Assembly (NCBI GenBank): GCA_003254925.1
Contig: QANZ01032061.1
Location: forward strand, 62,001-126,000
From: Chamaecrista fasciculata
Lineage: Eukaryota; Streptophyta; Magnoliopsida; Fabales; Fabaceae
Direction: 5' to 3'
Length of the DNA: 64,000 bases
Position numbers and translations under genes: made by a program. Positions 36,580 to 46,892 of the stretch are shown piece by piece (the stretch's first letter is position 1; every line of letters begins with the position of its first letter). Under the pieces are notes generated by a model, which did no database searches, was not told where the DNA came from, and saw nothing but the letters and a program-made list of their open reading frames with translations.

Positions 36580-36792
36580 CGCTGCACCTGCACCTCCTCC
36601 TTCTCTCTCTCTCTCTCAATGAGAAAGTTTCTGATTTTTCACTCTCAACAATTTCTGGAAACAAGTCAAATAAATGACGAAGGCAACACCTGTATAGAAG
36701 GAGGAGGTTTGGCCAAGAAGAAGAAAAGACAAAAACTACTCAAACTTTAGTCCTCAACTCATATAAACTTTTTTTTTACTAAAAAAAAAATT
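36580..36792 (-). promoter_or_regulatory. 5' UTR and proximal promoter of the AAE gene
   Basis: A CT-rich stretch near 36600-36618 (GA-rich on the coding strand) and AT-rich sequence follow upstream of the ATG. A SINE begins only about 215 bp from the start codon, so the native promoter must be short or overlap the SINE. Inferred from position. Confidence 0.4.
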
Positions 36793-36952
36793 GGCTATAA
36801 GGACTTGCAAAGATGTTTGTTCAGGTTCCATACTCATATACTTGTAGATATGTTTACCAACAAGGCCTCACATCAGCAGTGGGAATCTAACTCATGAACT
36901 TGTGAGTTATGAGTCAAACTCCTTACTAACTACTAACTGTGTCAACCTTTGA
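36793..36952 (-). mobile_element. tRNA-derived SINE, copy 2, just upstream of the AAE gene
   Basis: Read on -, it shares the head of copy 1 at 6488: AAAGGTTG, then CAGTTAG, GTAAGGAGT, ACTCATAAC, ATGAGTT and CACTGCTGATGTGAGGCCTT. The shared part is about 115 bp; the tail differs. It is on the same strand as the AAE gene and lies about 215 bp before its ATG. Mutations in the B-box region (GAGTTAGATTCCC) suggest age. Confidence 0.65.
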
Positions 36953-36980
36953 TATACAATATAAAATTGATAAAAAAAAT

Positions 36981-38314
36981 GGGTAAATTACAAAGAAGAG
37001 TCCTGTGGTTTGACCCATTTTCAGATAGGGTCCATGTGGTTTAAAAAGTTTTAATTTGGGGCATGTGGTTTGCTTCATTAACAAAAAGGATTCTCAGATC
37101 TAAAATTTGACGAAAATCTTAGTTAAAATACTATTTTAAGACCCAAACTATCAATTTTTATGCGTTTGACTCCCTATTTATGAGAGAAGGACTTTGACGT
37201 AAAAAAAGAAAAAAATCTTGGAAATGAATGAAATTTCACCCAAATTTTCTAGTTGCTCTTTAATCGCCAGAATCTTCCTCTGCTCATCGTCGAACTAGCC
37301 TATCTAGACGTCTCCGATTACACTCTCTCCGCCGGCTCAAACATCGGCATCTTCTTCGCAAACTCCGACAGCCCTGCATCAATCGCCGCCAAAGCCTTTG
37401 TTTATGTATGGGAATGGGATATATGGGCGCACAACTTTCTGTCACTAGACATCGAATCACAACTGATGTGTCTCCTTCACCCATGTTTTCCGTGAGGCAA
37501 ATAAAGTGGCTAACTTTGATCATACCATTCCTTATGGACTTCAAGAATTGCATAATCCAATTGATGTTTGTCAACAAAAAAAAAACTTTCGATCACTAGA
37601 TATGATTTGACTTGCTTTTTGCTCCATTCATCTTTCACTGTTCTGACTTCATACGCATCCCACCACCGCGCTAGCCGACGACGGCGAGATTTTCTTTCCA
37701 ATCTCTACTGAGCATTATCTTAAACAACAGCATATGGCGGCGATCTAAACGACAACTGAGTTGACGGCGACTCACAACCCGACTCGTCCTCGAAGTTCTC
37801 GTTCCTTCTTGGCAGTTCCACCGGCGACGACAGCTCCCGATTAAACCAAACAGAACCCGATGGAGAAGAAACCCAGATTTCTCCCTCTTCGAAATTGCAC
37901 AAATAAACAGCTCATTCAATTGGCTAAAGATGAGTTTGGGAAGAGAAATTAAAGACATAAGAAGAGACGAATCGAGACCTCGCGAAGCCACGACGGAGGT
38001 GGCGGTGCCGTCGGCGATGATGAGACGACCATGGCGGCGATGGCGTTGAGCAAAATCTTCCCGCTGTAGTAGAGTAGAAGACGTTCTCTCATAAGTCATA
38101 AATGTGGGTGAAATTTCATTCATTTAAGAAAACTTTTCTTTTTTTTATGTCAAAGTCCTTCTCTCACAAATAGGGAGTTAAACTCATAAAAATTAATAGT
38201 TAGCGTCTTAAAATAGTATTTTAGCCAAGATTTTCGTCAAATTTTAGACCTCAGGACCCTTTTTGTTAATGAAGCAAACCACATGCCCCAAATTAAAACT
38301 TTTTAAACCACAGG
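36981..38314. mobile_element. Inverted-repeat element carrying gene fragments (Pack-MULE-like)
   Basis: The left arm (36981-37250: GGGTAAATTACAAAG, CATGTGGTTTAAAAAG, GGGGCATGTGGTTTGCTTC) is inverted at 38100-38314 (GAAGCAAACCACATGCCCC, CTTTTTAAACCACA). The GC-rich core of about 0.85 kb is unlike the AT-rich arms and looks like pieces of host genes. The right arm is shortened at its outer end by a deletion between two AAACCACA words, so no target duplication can be read. No transposase is seen. A solo arm of the family lies at 46690-46892. Confidence 0.6.
37324..37398 (-). pseudogene. Captured fragment resembling HCF107 (RNA-binding HAT-repeat protein)
   Basis: Read on -, a 75-bp stretch encodes ALAAIDAGLSEFAKKM and PMFEPAERV. 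This matches the segment IDAGLSxxAKKMPIFEP that precedes the HAT repeats in the chloroplast mRNA-stabilising protein HCF107, as I recall its sequence. It is preceded by an acceptor-like AAACAAAG on the same strand. The fragment ends in unrelated sequence and cannot make a protein. Other GC-rich parts of the core (37720-38050) also read like exon pieces on -, but I do not recognise them. Confidence 0.5.
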
Positions 38315-39627
38315 GATGACAGTGAATATAAAATTTGAAGATGAAATTAATATTTTTTTTTCAAACAAACAAAAAAAATGTGTACATCAGGGATGAGAAC
38401 GTGGATGCATGATCCGACGGCTAGAAACGGTTACCAATCCAGATTTGTCTTTTCGCTAGAAATGGTTATCAAATTTTTTTTGGGTTCGGGTTCAAGTATG
38501 GGGATTAAACTACCCAACGGTATAACTATGAGGATTGATTTTGATACCCGCTTACATACAGGTCCGGGTTCGAGTATCATAATACCCTATTCATACCCTA
38601 CTCATGATCATCTCTACTTACATGCTCATAATACTCTATTCATACCCTACCCTTGCTCGTGACAATTATGTTTATTAATATAAAAAAACTTAAATTGAAT
38701 GAAAAGAATTGAGGCAATTTAATTAATATTGTTAATTAAATTAATTGAATTAGTCAAAGATAACAATGGATAAATCGATTATATCATTACAGCAAGTCAG
38801 CAAGTGATTCTGGCTCAAAAAAAAGACAGCAAGTGATTAAAATTGTCATTAATTTTAAAAAAATGCCTAAATATAGCCTGATCAATAAAATAAATGGACA
38901 AGTAAAAACAACAACAACAACAATCATCGCAATCCATTATTTTGTCGGTCAATAATAAAAACAAATTGTAGAAATTAGTTAGTTTCTGGCTCTTCCTGAA
39001 GTCTCAGTGAGAATGTGTTTTGAAAACAACATTGTAATTTTGCTATATTTCCTAGCTTTGTAGTCATCAAATTGTTGGTGCATGCACTGAATTGAATACT
39101 TGACATGTCACCTCACCGAGGACTCTTATCACTTTATCTACTTGATAAAATAATACCAACTTAATTATTGTTAAATTTTAATACAGTTTAATAAGCAGAT
39201 TTAACCAAACATGAAAAATAGTCCAAAACTTTAGAAGACGGTCGATATACATATTATTTTAATCATATTTTTTTAACCCACGATCAATTATATATGATGT
39301 TCAATGGCTAATCTTCAAGCTTGAATAATTAAAACTACTTTTATAAATACAAAGAAATTGATCCAAACTATTTAGTGTGGGGTTATTATATAAGAAGCTC
39401 AAATGTTGGGGTACTTTTGTTTTAAATTATTGAATGTCTTTTTTGTGTAATAAATTTTTATCCACAAATTTTAAAATAAAAAAGAAAATATCTAAAGTCT
39501 AATTTCATCTTATCTTATTTTAAATTATTTTGCTGCCTCAACACCTTTTTTTTCCTTGGCAAAGTATTAATCTCATTTTTAAACTTTACATCAACCGTAA
39601 ATTTTATTTACAATCTTTTTTTTTTTA
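38315..39627. other. AT-rich intergenic DNA
   Basis: I see no gene. The block 38400-38660 contains GGTTCGGGTT/TACCC-like words resembling remnants of the element type at 42625-42852. The rest is AT-rich spacer. Confidence 0.45.
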
Positions 39628-39637
39628 TTAATTTTAT

Positions 39638-41614
39638 AGTAAAATACAAAAAATGTACCTGTGGTTTGGAGCGATTTTACAGCGATTTTACATCACTGCT
39701 GTGTTGTTTAAAACGTCTCACTTTTGGGTATCAGTGTGTTTTGACGTTACTCACGTTAAGTACTTCAACTTTTTTTCCGTTATAATTTAAACGGAATAAG
39801 CACATGACTCAGTGAAAAATCAAATTTTGGTCCAAGAATTATGGGATAAGTTTCATTTTGGTCATAAAACTATTTTTTATTTCATTTCGGTCCTGAAAAT
39901 TTCATCCTCATTCATCTCCATTTCCATCTCTCTCTTCTTCTTCTTCTTCACTCTTTGGACCACCGTCGCCGCTAGGTTCATCATAATCTCTTCTTCTTCC
40001 TCTCACCATCTTCAAACCCCATATTTTAAACCCAGTGTACTGTTCATCCTCCATCTTTAATTCCTAAACCTTCGAAATCCAATCTTTCTCCATCACTGCT
40101 CGCCGTCGACGCCGTGAACCACCATAGAAACCGTCGACCTTCTGTCCGGAATCCTCCGCCTATGATCTATCGAACTCAGATCTACCCAAAGAACAACCTT
40201 GATATGGATCAAGATATTAATACAGTAATAAAAGAAGGAAAATAACAAATGAAAGAGATAGAGATGATTAATGGAGGATTTGTATCAAGTTCCCTTATGG
40301 AAGGAGAAAGGGAAGCATACAATGGATGCCTGTTCGAGCCAGGGTGCTCCAAGGTTCAAGACCTAATACAATATTTCTCATAACCCCCATTGTTACTCAC
40401 TACTGCAATATAAAGAAGACCTACTAAAGACTCTAACAAACTCACGTGCCTCACACCTCCTATGCCAAAACCACAAAACCAAATCCTTCTTCCACGTTGG
40501 ATGCTTCTTCATGCCTCATAACTTCCATTTGCTTGGCCCATCTTTGTTGGATTCCCACCAATTATAGCTTCCAGATTCATCTTAGCATCCATTTGGGCTA
40601 ACTTATCCCCTTGGCCCATATCAAACCTCCACAGATGAAAACGCGTTGATCTCTGTCAAACACAAACCCATAAATCGTCGTCGTTTCCCAGTCGCACACC
40701 CATGCGATTCACAGCCGCGAACCACCACGAAAAACACCGACGTCCACCGTCGACAGACCTATGCAATCACCAGCGACAAACACCCCTGTGTACCTTCTCG
40801 TTAATGGAAAAGCAAGAAAACGAGCACCTCTGTTGCGTTCTTGATTCGAAAATTAGAAGAGTGGTCGAGCAACGAATTAAAGTTTGTTTGGAGTTGGAAT
40901 CAGAGAGAGAGAACCAAAGTGAGAGAGGAAGAAGAAGGTGTTTTTTGTTTAAATTTAATTATGATCTTAATTTATTTTTTATTCTTACGTTTTGATCCAA
41001 TTAATGCAAAAATTACAGGAGAAAAAGGTTCTTACTGCAAAAATTCAAACTTTTAAGAAATACAAATCGATTTTGCCTTTTTTTTAATGGAAAAATGGAT
41101 GGAAAATGTTTGAGGAACCAACTGTGCCAAATTTTGAAAGCAAAAATTTTCATTCTTAATTATAAATTGGAGATGAATTTGTGGTTGAGCTAAGAATAAC
41201 GGTTAAAATTGCGATAAAATCACATTTTGGAGATCAAAATAGATAAAATGTGAAAGTTTGAGAACAAAACTGAAATAAAAAATAGCTTTTTATGACCAAA
41301 ATGAAACTTATTCCATAGTTTGAAAACAAAAAATGAGATTTTGACGTTTGAGTGGAAATCAACGACTAAGATGCAAGAGAAATCAATGGTTAAGATACAA
41401 TAGAAATCGACGGCTAAGATACATTTGAAGTCGATGACTAAGATTGCGTCACGTCAACATTTTCTATTAAAATTAACGGAACAAAAATACATGTATCCTA
41501 ATTGCTAAACGACACATATCTCAGCTCTCAGGTACCCAAAGTGAGACGTTTTAAACCACACAGCATTGATGTGAAATCGAGCCAAAGCACATATACGTTT
41601 TTTGTATTTTACCC
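39638..41614. mobile_element. MULE-like foldback element of about 2 kb with nested solo LTR
   Basis: The left end AGTAAAATACAAAAAATGTA and the reverse complement of the right end (GGGTAAAATACAAAAAACGT) begin inverted arms of roughly 260-300 bp with shared words AAAACGTCTCACTTT and GTTTCATTTTGGTCATAAAA. The 10-mer ttaattttat flanks both sides (39628-39637 and 41615-41624), allowing a 9-10 bp target duplication. The core is GC-rich at 39950-40190 and 40640-40920 and may be captured gene sequence that I do not recognise. A solo LTR is inserted in it. Confidence 0.7.
40200..40623 (-). mobile_element. Solo LTR fossil nested in the foldback element
   Basis: The 424-bp unit has matching palindromic ends TGATATGG...CCCATATCA and an exact 5-bp duplication aacct on both sides (40195-40199 and 40624-40628). 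It has no internal region, so it is a solo LTR left by recombination. Its internal order suggests - orientation. It is younger than the foldback element that it interrupts. Confidence 0.7.
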
Positions 41615-41624
41615 TTAATTTTAT

Positions 41625-42624
41625 GTCTAATGTTTTATATTTTAGTTAATTTTATTTTTTCACTAACTTATTTCAATAAATTAATGACAGATTGTATCTT
41701 ATTTTTCAATATGAGTTAAAATTTCCTATCAATTTTATATTATATATGATTAGTTATGTAGATTTTATCGTTAATATTTTATTAAAATGAGAGTAAAGAA
41801 TAAATTTAATCAAAATATTAAATATTAGACGAAATGAGATGAAAACAAAAATTATGAACAAAATTGATAGTTGCCATTATCACACCGCCACCAACAGATT
41901 CAATAGCAACTCCTAGCTCGATTATTTTATTTTTATAGATTTTCCCTTTAGTGTGGCCTAAGGAATGACATGGAATTTAATTTTTTTTTTTTGGTATGCA
42001 GAATTATATGGTTTGGAATTTTGGATATCATTTTATTTCGTTTTTCTATAGAACATAGAGGATTTTTATTTTGGGTCTAAGAGAGAGATTAACATAATGC
42101 TCGAACCCAAAAAAGTAAAATTGCCCAAACTATTGATTTTGTTTCCAATTTGAGCTGGGCCTTAAGTAGAACTTGTTGCATTGGAAAGCCTATGTGATCT
42201 TCGCCATGTGTGCACCACGTGGATACACTGACTCTTGTTTCGGTTTTTCACCATATTATTGGGCGCAAAATTTCCGTTCTGATTTCGGAAGTTCAGTGTT
42301 GAAGAATGGATTTTTTTTTTAAGAAAAAAAAAAGACACACTGAAATGTATTTGTCTATTTGATGATGACTTCTCCAATGGGACAAGTTAAAATGCCTTTT
42401 CATCAAGAGTTTTGACAACAATATGTGAAAGAAAGTTAAACAAAATAGACATTGTTTGCAAAATTATTTCAAGGATCAAATCTGTGAAGAAGTGATCAGG
42501 GGAAGCTAAAATGAGAGCGAAAATAAGAGTGCAATACTTAGCTTTGTAATTTTAATTTTGGAATATATTAGTGAGATCATTGTGATACTATGCAAATGGG
42601 CCATAGCTCACGAAGACAACGGCT
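41625..42624. other. AT-rich intergenic DNA
   Basis: I see no gene or strong repeat apart from short T and A runs. A weak open frame at 42162-42377 on - has no recognisable features. Confidence 0.45.
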
Positions 42625-42852
42625 ATGGGTGAGCACGGGTTGGGTTGGGGCGGGTTGAGGGGAAATCCCAGTCCAACCCGCACATCAATCTGCGGGTTGG
42701 GTTGGGTTGAGTTTTATGATTTTTAAAACTCAACCCGAACCAATCCAACCCGCNTTTGAACCCAAACCAACCCGCGAACCCGAACCAACCCAACCCATAG
42801 CTGCGGGTTGGGTTGGTTTCTGCGGGCTCGCGGGTTGGTTTGCTCACCCCTA
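42625..42852. mobile_element. hAT-type MITE with 9-bp (8-bp class) target duplication
   Basis: The 228-bp element has ends ATGGGTGAGCA and TGCTCACCCCTA (inverted, one or two mismatches) and a core of GGGTTGGGTT / AACCCAACCC words in both orientations. The exact word acaacggct stands on both sides (42616-42624 and 42853-42861). Eight-base duplications with CA(G)GGGTG ends are typical of hAT elements. One N lies at 42754. Confidence 0.75.
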
Positions 42853-43258
42853 ACAACGGCTCTTCAAAGGCTAATCAGTGAGTGACCACTAAATCTCCAT
42901 AAATATTGTTGAATGTTAACCAAAATAAACAAAGAAAAATAATTTCACTTAATAATAACTCCCAAATAAAATTAATAAGTGTCTGTTTTTCTTTATTAAA
43001 AACTCTAAAACAATATATCTATCCAAATTATTTCACTTAATTTTGTTAAGGACTATTCTTTTTCTATCTTCTCTACAACTTTCAACCATAGTCTAAATTT
43101 CTTGGGCACGGGTCCAACCTATTAGGCTATTGTCCATGTAGTGGGAACGTGTAATACAAATGGGACCGGATGGATGGAAAAAGTAGGTGCATATAAGTAC
43201 TAAATCAATATCAATATCAATATAATCCAAAAAATCAATATCAATATCAATCTATCTA
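42853..43258. other. AT-rich spacer with short tandem words at the Helitron border
   Basis: No gene is present. Near 43205-43258 the words atcaatatc and tctatc repeat. The phrase tataatccaaaaaatcaata occurs here (43221-43240) and again just after the Helitron (about 46125-46144), so the left and right flanks share sequence beyond the insertion site. Confidence 0.5.
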
Positions 43259-43460
43259 TCTATACTATATAAAAAAACAAGGTTTTGCTCTGCCACGTGT
43301 CGCATTTTTAGACAAAGTTCATTCCTCTCTCTTCACCAATAGCTGACATCTGTCGTTTTTTTTTTTCATTCAGTTCATTTAAGTTTTGGGCCTCAAAGAA
43401 AGTCTTCCTTCCAAATTCGGCGCCATTATCTCCATCAACTCATTTTTTTTTTTTTTTTTT

Positions 43461-43486
43461 NNNNNNNNNNNNNNNNNNNNNNNNNN
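43461..43486. other. Assembly gap (26 N) in a poly-T tract inside the Helitron
   Basis: The gap sits between long T runs at the start of the repeat array, so the length of the Helitron here is uncertain. Confidence 0.95.
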
Positions 43487-43529
43487 TTTTTTTTTTTTTT
43501 TCTGATTTTAACCTTTTTTTTTTCATCCT

Positions 43530-44465
43530 CAATCTTTTTTTTGTCAATTTTGTCCCCAAAATTTACATCAACTATCAATTTCATCCTCAATCTTTCTTTG
43601 TTGTCAATTTTGTGCTTTCTGATTTTGTCCCCAAACTTTGCATTAACTCTCGATTTCGTCCCAAACTTTTTTTTTGGGTCAATTTTGTCCCCAAAATTTA
43701 CATCAACTGTCAATTTCATCCTCAATCTTTTTTTATTGTCAATTTTGTACTTTCTGATTTTGTCCCCAAACTTTACATTAACTCTCAATTTCGTCCCCAA
43801 AGTACTAATTTTGTCCCCAAACTTTACACTAACTCTCAAATTTGGTCCGCAAACTCTTTTTGTTGTCAACTTCGTTCCCAAACTTTGCACAAACTGTCAA
43901 TTTCATCCTCAATCTTTTTTTATTGTCAATTTTGTCCCCAAACTTTACATCAACTGTCAATTTCATCCCCAATATTTTTTTACTATCAATTTAGTCCCTA
44001 ATCTTTCACATTTTGGTCAATTTTATCCTTCACTCCTACTTTAGCCAAATATTGACGACAAAATCTATATGGCTAACGATATATAATGTAAAATTAATAG
44101 AAAAAGAAACTCAAATCCTAACTTAGATTAAAAAATAGGATGTAGTCTGTCGTTAATTTATTAAAAGAAGTTAGTCAAAAGATAAAATTGACGAAAATGT
44201 GAAAGATCGGGGATGAAATTGACAGTTGATGAAATTGTCTCTCAAATTTCGTCCCAAACTTTTTTTTTTGGGTCAATTTTGTCCCCAAGATTTACATCAA
44301 CTGTCAATTTCATCCTCAATCTTTTTTTATTGTCAATTTTGTACTTTTTGATTTTGTCCCCAAACTTTACATTAACTCTCAATTTCGTCCCCAAAGTACT
44401 AATTTTGTCCCCAAACTTTACACTAACTCTCAAATTTGGTCCGCAAACTCTTTTTGTTGTCAACT
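43530..44465. repeat. Degenerate tandem repeat array in the Helitron
   Basis: About ten imperfect copies of a 38-45 bp unit with TTTTGTCCCCAAACTTTACA and TCAATTTCATCCTCAATC cores fill 43530-44050. A second block at 44250-44465 is almost identical to 43660-43872, so part of the array was duplicated. An inverted copy of part of the unit lies at 44160-44230. The long open frames here (for example 43541-44044) are by-products of the repeat period. Confidence 0.8.
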
Positions 44466-45172
44466 TCAGATGTGAGAATACATAGTATTGGTGTGATAAC
44501 TATCAGATTCTCAGTATTCTTCTGTATTTTTTTGGCTGTGATAACTATCAAATTCTCAATTTTTGTTGAGAATACATAGTACTATAGTAGAACCTTTAGT
44601 TCAATGAAGTGAGTTAGTCTAGAGAATTGCAATAGTGTCAATAGATTTAGAAACTTTTGTTTGTTGAGTAATGTATGTACTGCAGTAGGAAAATCAAAAT
44701 TAAAATGTGAGAGAAATTGCATTTCTCTTTACTATTTGTAATAGTTTAAATCCAATTTTAAAAGAGAAACATAAATACTTGAATCATATCATGCAGTTAA
44801 GTTCAAAGAAAACACAGATTGAGATATATATTCTGCAGATTTATTGTAGAAAATTATTGTGACTGTCTCTAATTATTTTTTAATGATGTTTTCAAACTTT
44901 AGATTTTTCTTATGAAGCATTTATTTACACCAAGAAGCAAGAAAACAACTTGATACTGCATAAAACAAGACCTTTTACTATCATAAATGCCTCTGTTTTG
45001 AAAGCTTATTATGAAGAATTTTTTTCAAAAATGTCTGGATTGATAAATGCCTTTGTTTTATAGTTGTTTTCTTTAAATCTTGAAAGAATTATTGGTGCTT
45101 TTTTTAGAATGTGAATGAAGGCAGATGATTCTTGGACTAAGTTTAAATTATATATTTGTACATATGTTGCAG

Positions 45173-45405
45173 GAGTATTAAAGGAAACCTGTTTTTAAGC
45201 CCCATTCCTCCAGAGATCGGAAAGTTGATAAATTTTGAGAAAATGTAATTCTTTTGTCTCTTATGTTATTTTTTTCCCTGACAATTTGATCTATTATTCT
45301 CTACTGTTGACATGCTAATATAATGTGTTTTAGCATTCTGCCATCAAATGCATTCACAGGAGAATTGCCAGCGGCACTTTCAAATTTAACCAAGTTAACT
45401 GATTT
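45173..45405 (+). pseudogene. Two captured LRR receptor-kinase exons inside the Helitron
   Basis: Exon A (45173-45244) follows TTGCAG and ends before GTAATT. Exon B (45334-45405) follows TTTTAG and ends before GTAAGT. Each is exactly 72 bp, one 24-residue leucine-rich repeat. A reads IKGNLFLSPIPPEIGKLINF, and B reads LPSNAFTGELPAALSNLTKL. This exon size and the NxFTGELPxxLSNLTxL style match LRR class VIII-2 receptor kinases (RKF1-like). No kinase or transmembrane part is present. The end of exon B with its donor is repeated at about 45478-45511. Confidence 0.75.
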
Positions 45406-46116
45406 GTAAGTCCTTGCTTCCTTACCAAAATAATTCATTTATAATCAATTTTGCTATTTTCTTAATTGATTTATAACCAAGTTAACTGATTTGTAAGTCC
45501 TTGCTTCCTTGCAGAAATTTTATGTTCTGATTCTACAGAGATGTGTAAACTTCAATTCTCTATCTTTGAATCAGTTTGATATTTAGATAACTTATGTTGG
45601 TACTTGACCCAGTCGTGTTCTATATGTTGCTGATCATGTTTTGGTTAGAAAACTATGCATAGTAGTACATTGTGGAAACTTAAATCAAATGACTTGGATT
45701 AGACTGCTGTCAATTAGATGATAGAAAGAGAATTTATAGTTATTCAATCATCCTTTAACATGAGCAATACTAATTTTGTTCTGATTTTAGATTTCCTTAT
45801 TTGCCTGTAGTTTCATTTTGATCTTGCCAATTCTTTTCATGTACATAAAATATACAGAGGTGAACTTTGTTTACTTCCTATAACACTTGCTTTGATGTTG
45901 CAATCATAATTAATTTTGGAATAGAAATTATACAACAAAAGTTTAGTTAAAACTTCTGAGATGGAAGGTTCCTTGAATGGAAAGTATGTTGTTATAACTT
46001 TCTCAAATCATAATTTTCTGCAAGGTCAATTTTCCCCGGGTAATTAAGATTTTATATGTCCAGAAAGATGTGATGAAAAGGAAAAACCCGTGCAATGTGC
46101 ACGGGTCTCATACTAG

Positions 46117-46366
46117 TATATCAATATAATCCAAAAAATCAATATTTTGCTCCACTTACGTGTCAGCATTATGTGGCAAGTACAATTAACTATTTTTTTT
46201 TTACTTTCAGCCTCCTGCTGACACATGTCCTTTTTCTCTTTTTTTTTTCAATTTTCAATTTTCAATTTCAATTTTCAATTGTGGATCAAAATATTGTTTT
46301 TGAATAATTAAAACTGTAAAGTAGAAATATACTTTTTTTGTATATTTACCAACCTATAATAAATAT
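46117..46366. other. AT-rich spacer right of the Helitron
   Basis: No gene is seen. A 30-base segment at 46277-46306 is identical to 27064-27093, and its neighbour attaaaactgtaaag (about 46307-46321) appears as the reverse complement beside the other copy. Confidence 0.5.
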
Positions 46367-46500
46367 TAGAAATATACTTCTTTGGTCCTTGATCCTTTTA
46401 CAAATGTCACCTATTTAGTTCTTGAAGCATTTTCTATAGAGACTAAATAATTGATGTTTGTAAAAAAAAAAATCAGGGACTAAAATGTGCATTTCCAATA
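46367..46500. repeat. Small foldback (MITE-like) element
   Basis: The left half (agaaatatacttctttggtc, then acaaatgtcacctatttagt) is roughly inverted in the right half (agactaaataattgatgttt, then gggactaaaatgtgcatttc). Short AATAT words stand at both borders. It is a degraded non-coding element. Confidence 0.45.
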
Positions 46501-46689
46501 TCTATGGACTAAATGGTAATTTTGGGACAAATTTAAGGAGTAAAAAGTTGGTTTCTTTAAAATATATCAAGCTGCTAAAGTAGATATTTCACTGCTGAGC
46601 TATTCTTTTTCTAAACACTACTAAAAGTGTTTTATCTATTAGCTTGCTTAGACCAATTTGACTTGCACTATCTACCTCTTGAATATTTA

Positions 46690-46892
46690 GCCCTTTTAAA
46701 AATTAATAGTTAGAGTCTTAAAATAATATATTAGCTAAGATTTCCGTCAAATTTTGGATAAAAATATACCTCAGGACCTTTTTTGTTAACGGAGTAAACC
46801 ACAAGGACCCTATTTGTCACTTTTTAAACCACAAGGACCCTATCTGAAAATGGGTCAAACCACATGGTCATTTTGTGTAATTTACCTTAAAT
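46690..46892. repeat. Solo arm of the inverted-repeat family seen at 36981-38314
   Basis: The order ATTAATAGTTAGAGTCTTAAAATA, TCCGTCAAATTTTGGA, CCTTTTTTGTTAACGGAG, AACCACAAGGACCC, AAATGGGTCAAACCACATGG, GTAATTTACCT follows the arm at 38190-38314 and, at the outer end, the reversed left arm at 36981. The opposite arm was not found nearby. Confidence 0.6.

Larger units (their letters stand above)
43259..46116 (+). mobile_element. Non-autonomous Helitron (2.86 kb) with captured LRR receptor-kinase exons
   Basis: The 5' end is TCTATACTATATAAAA after A (43258). The 3' end is CTAG (46113-46116) before T (46117). A perfect 9-bp hairpin ACCCGTGCA-atg-TGCACGGGT (46086-46094 with 46098-46106) stands about 10 bases before the end, the textbook Helitron 3' structure. 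No RepHel gene is present. The left third is an array of GTCAATTTTGTCCCCAAA-type repeats containing an assembly gap. The right part carries two receptor-kinase LRR exons. It depends on an autonomous copy elsewhere. Confidence 0.85.

Noticed and set aside
37253-37495. 80-codon open frame on + in the inverted-repeat element
   Set aside because: It is antisense to the HCF107-like fragment; the recognisable similarity is on the - strand.
38378-38662. 94-codon open frame with GSGSSMG and GPGSS motifs
   Set aside because: It derives from GGTTCGGG/TACCC-type repeat words like those of hAT-type elements in plants, not from a conserved protein.
43541-44044. Long open frame of 167 codons in the Helitron (ILSPKFTSTINF-type repeats)
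   Set aside because: It is a tandem repeat translated in one frame, and parallel frames on both strands are also open; there is no protein-like composition or start context.
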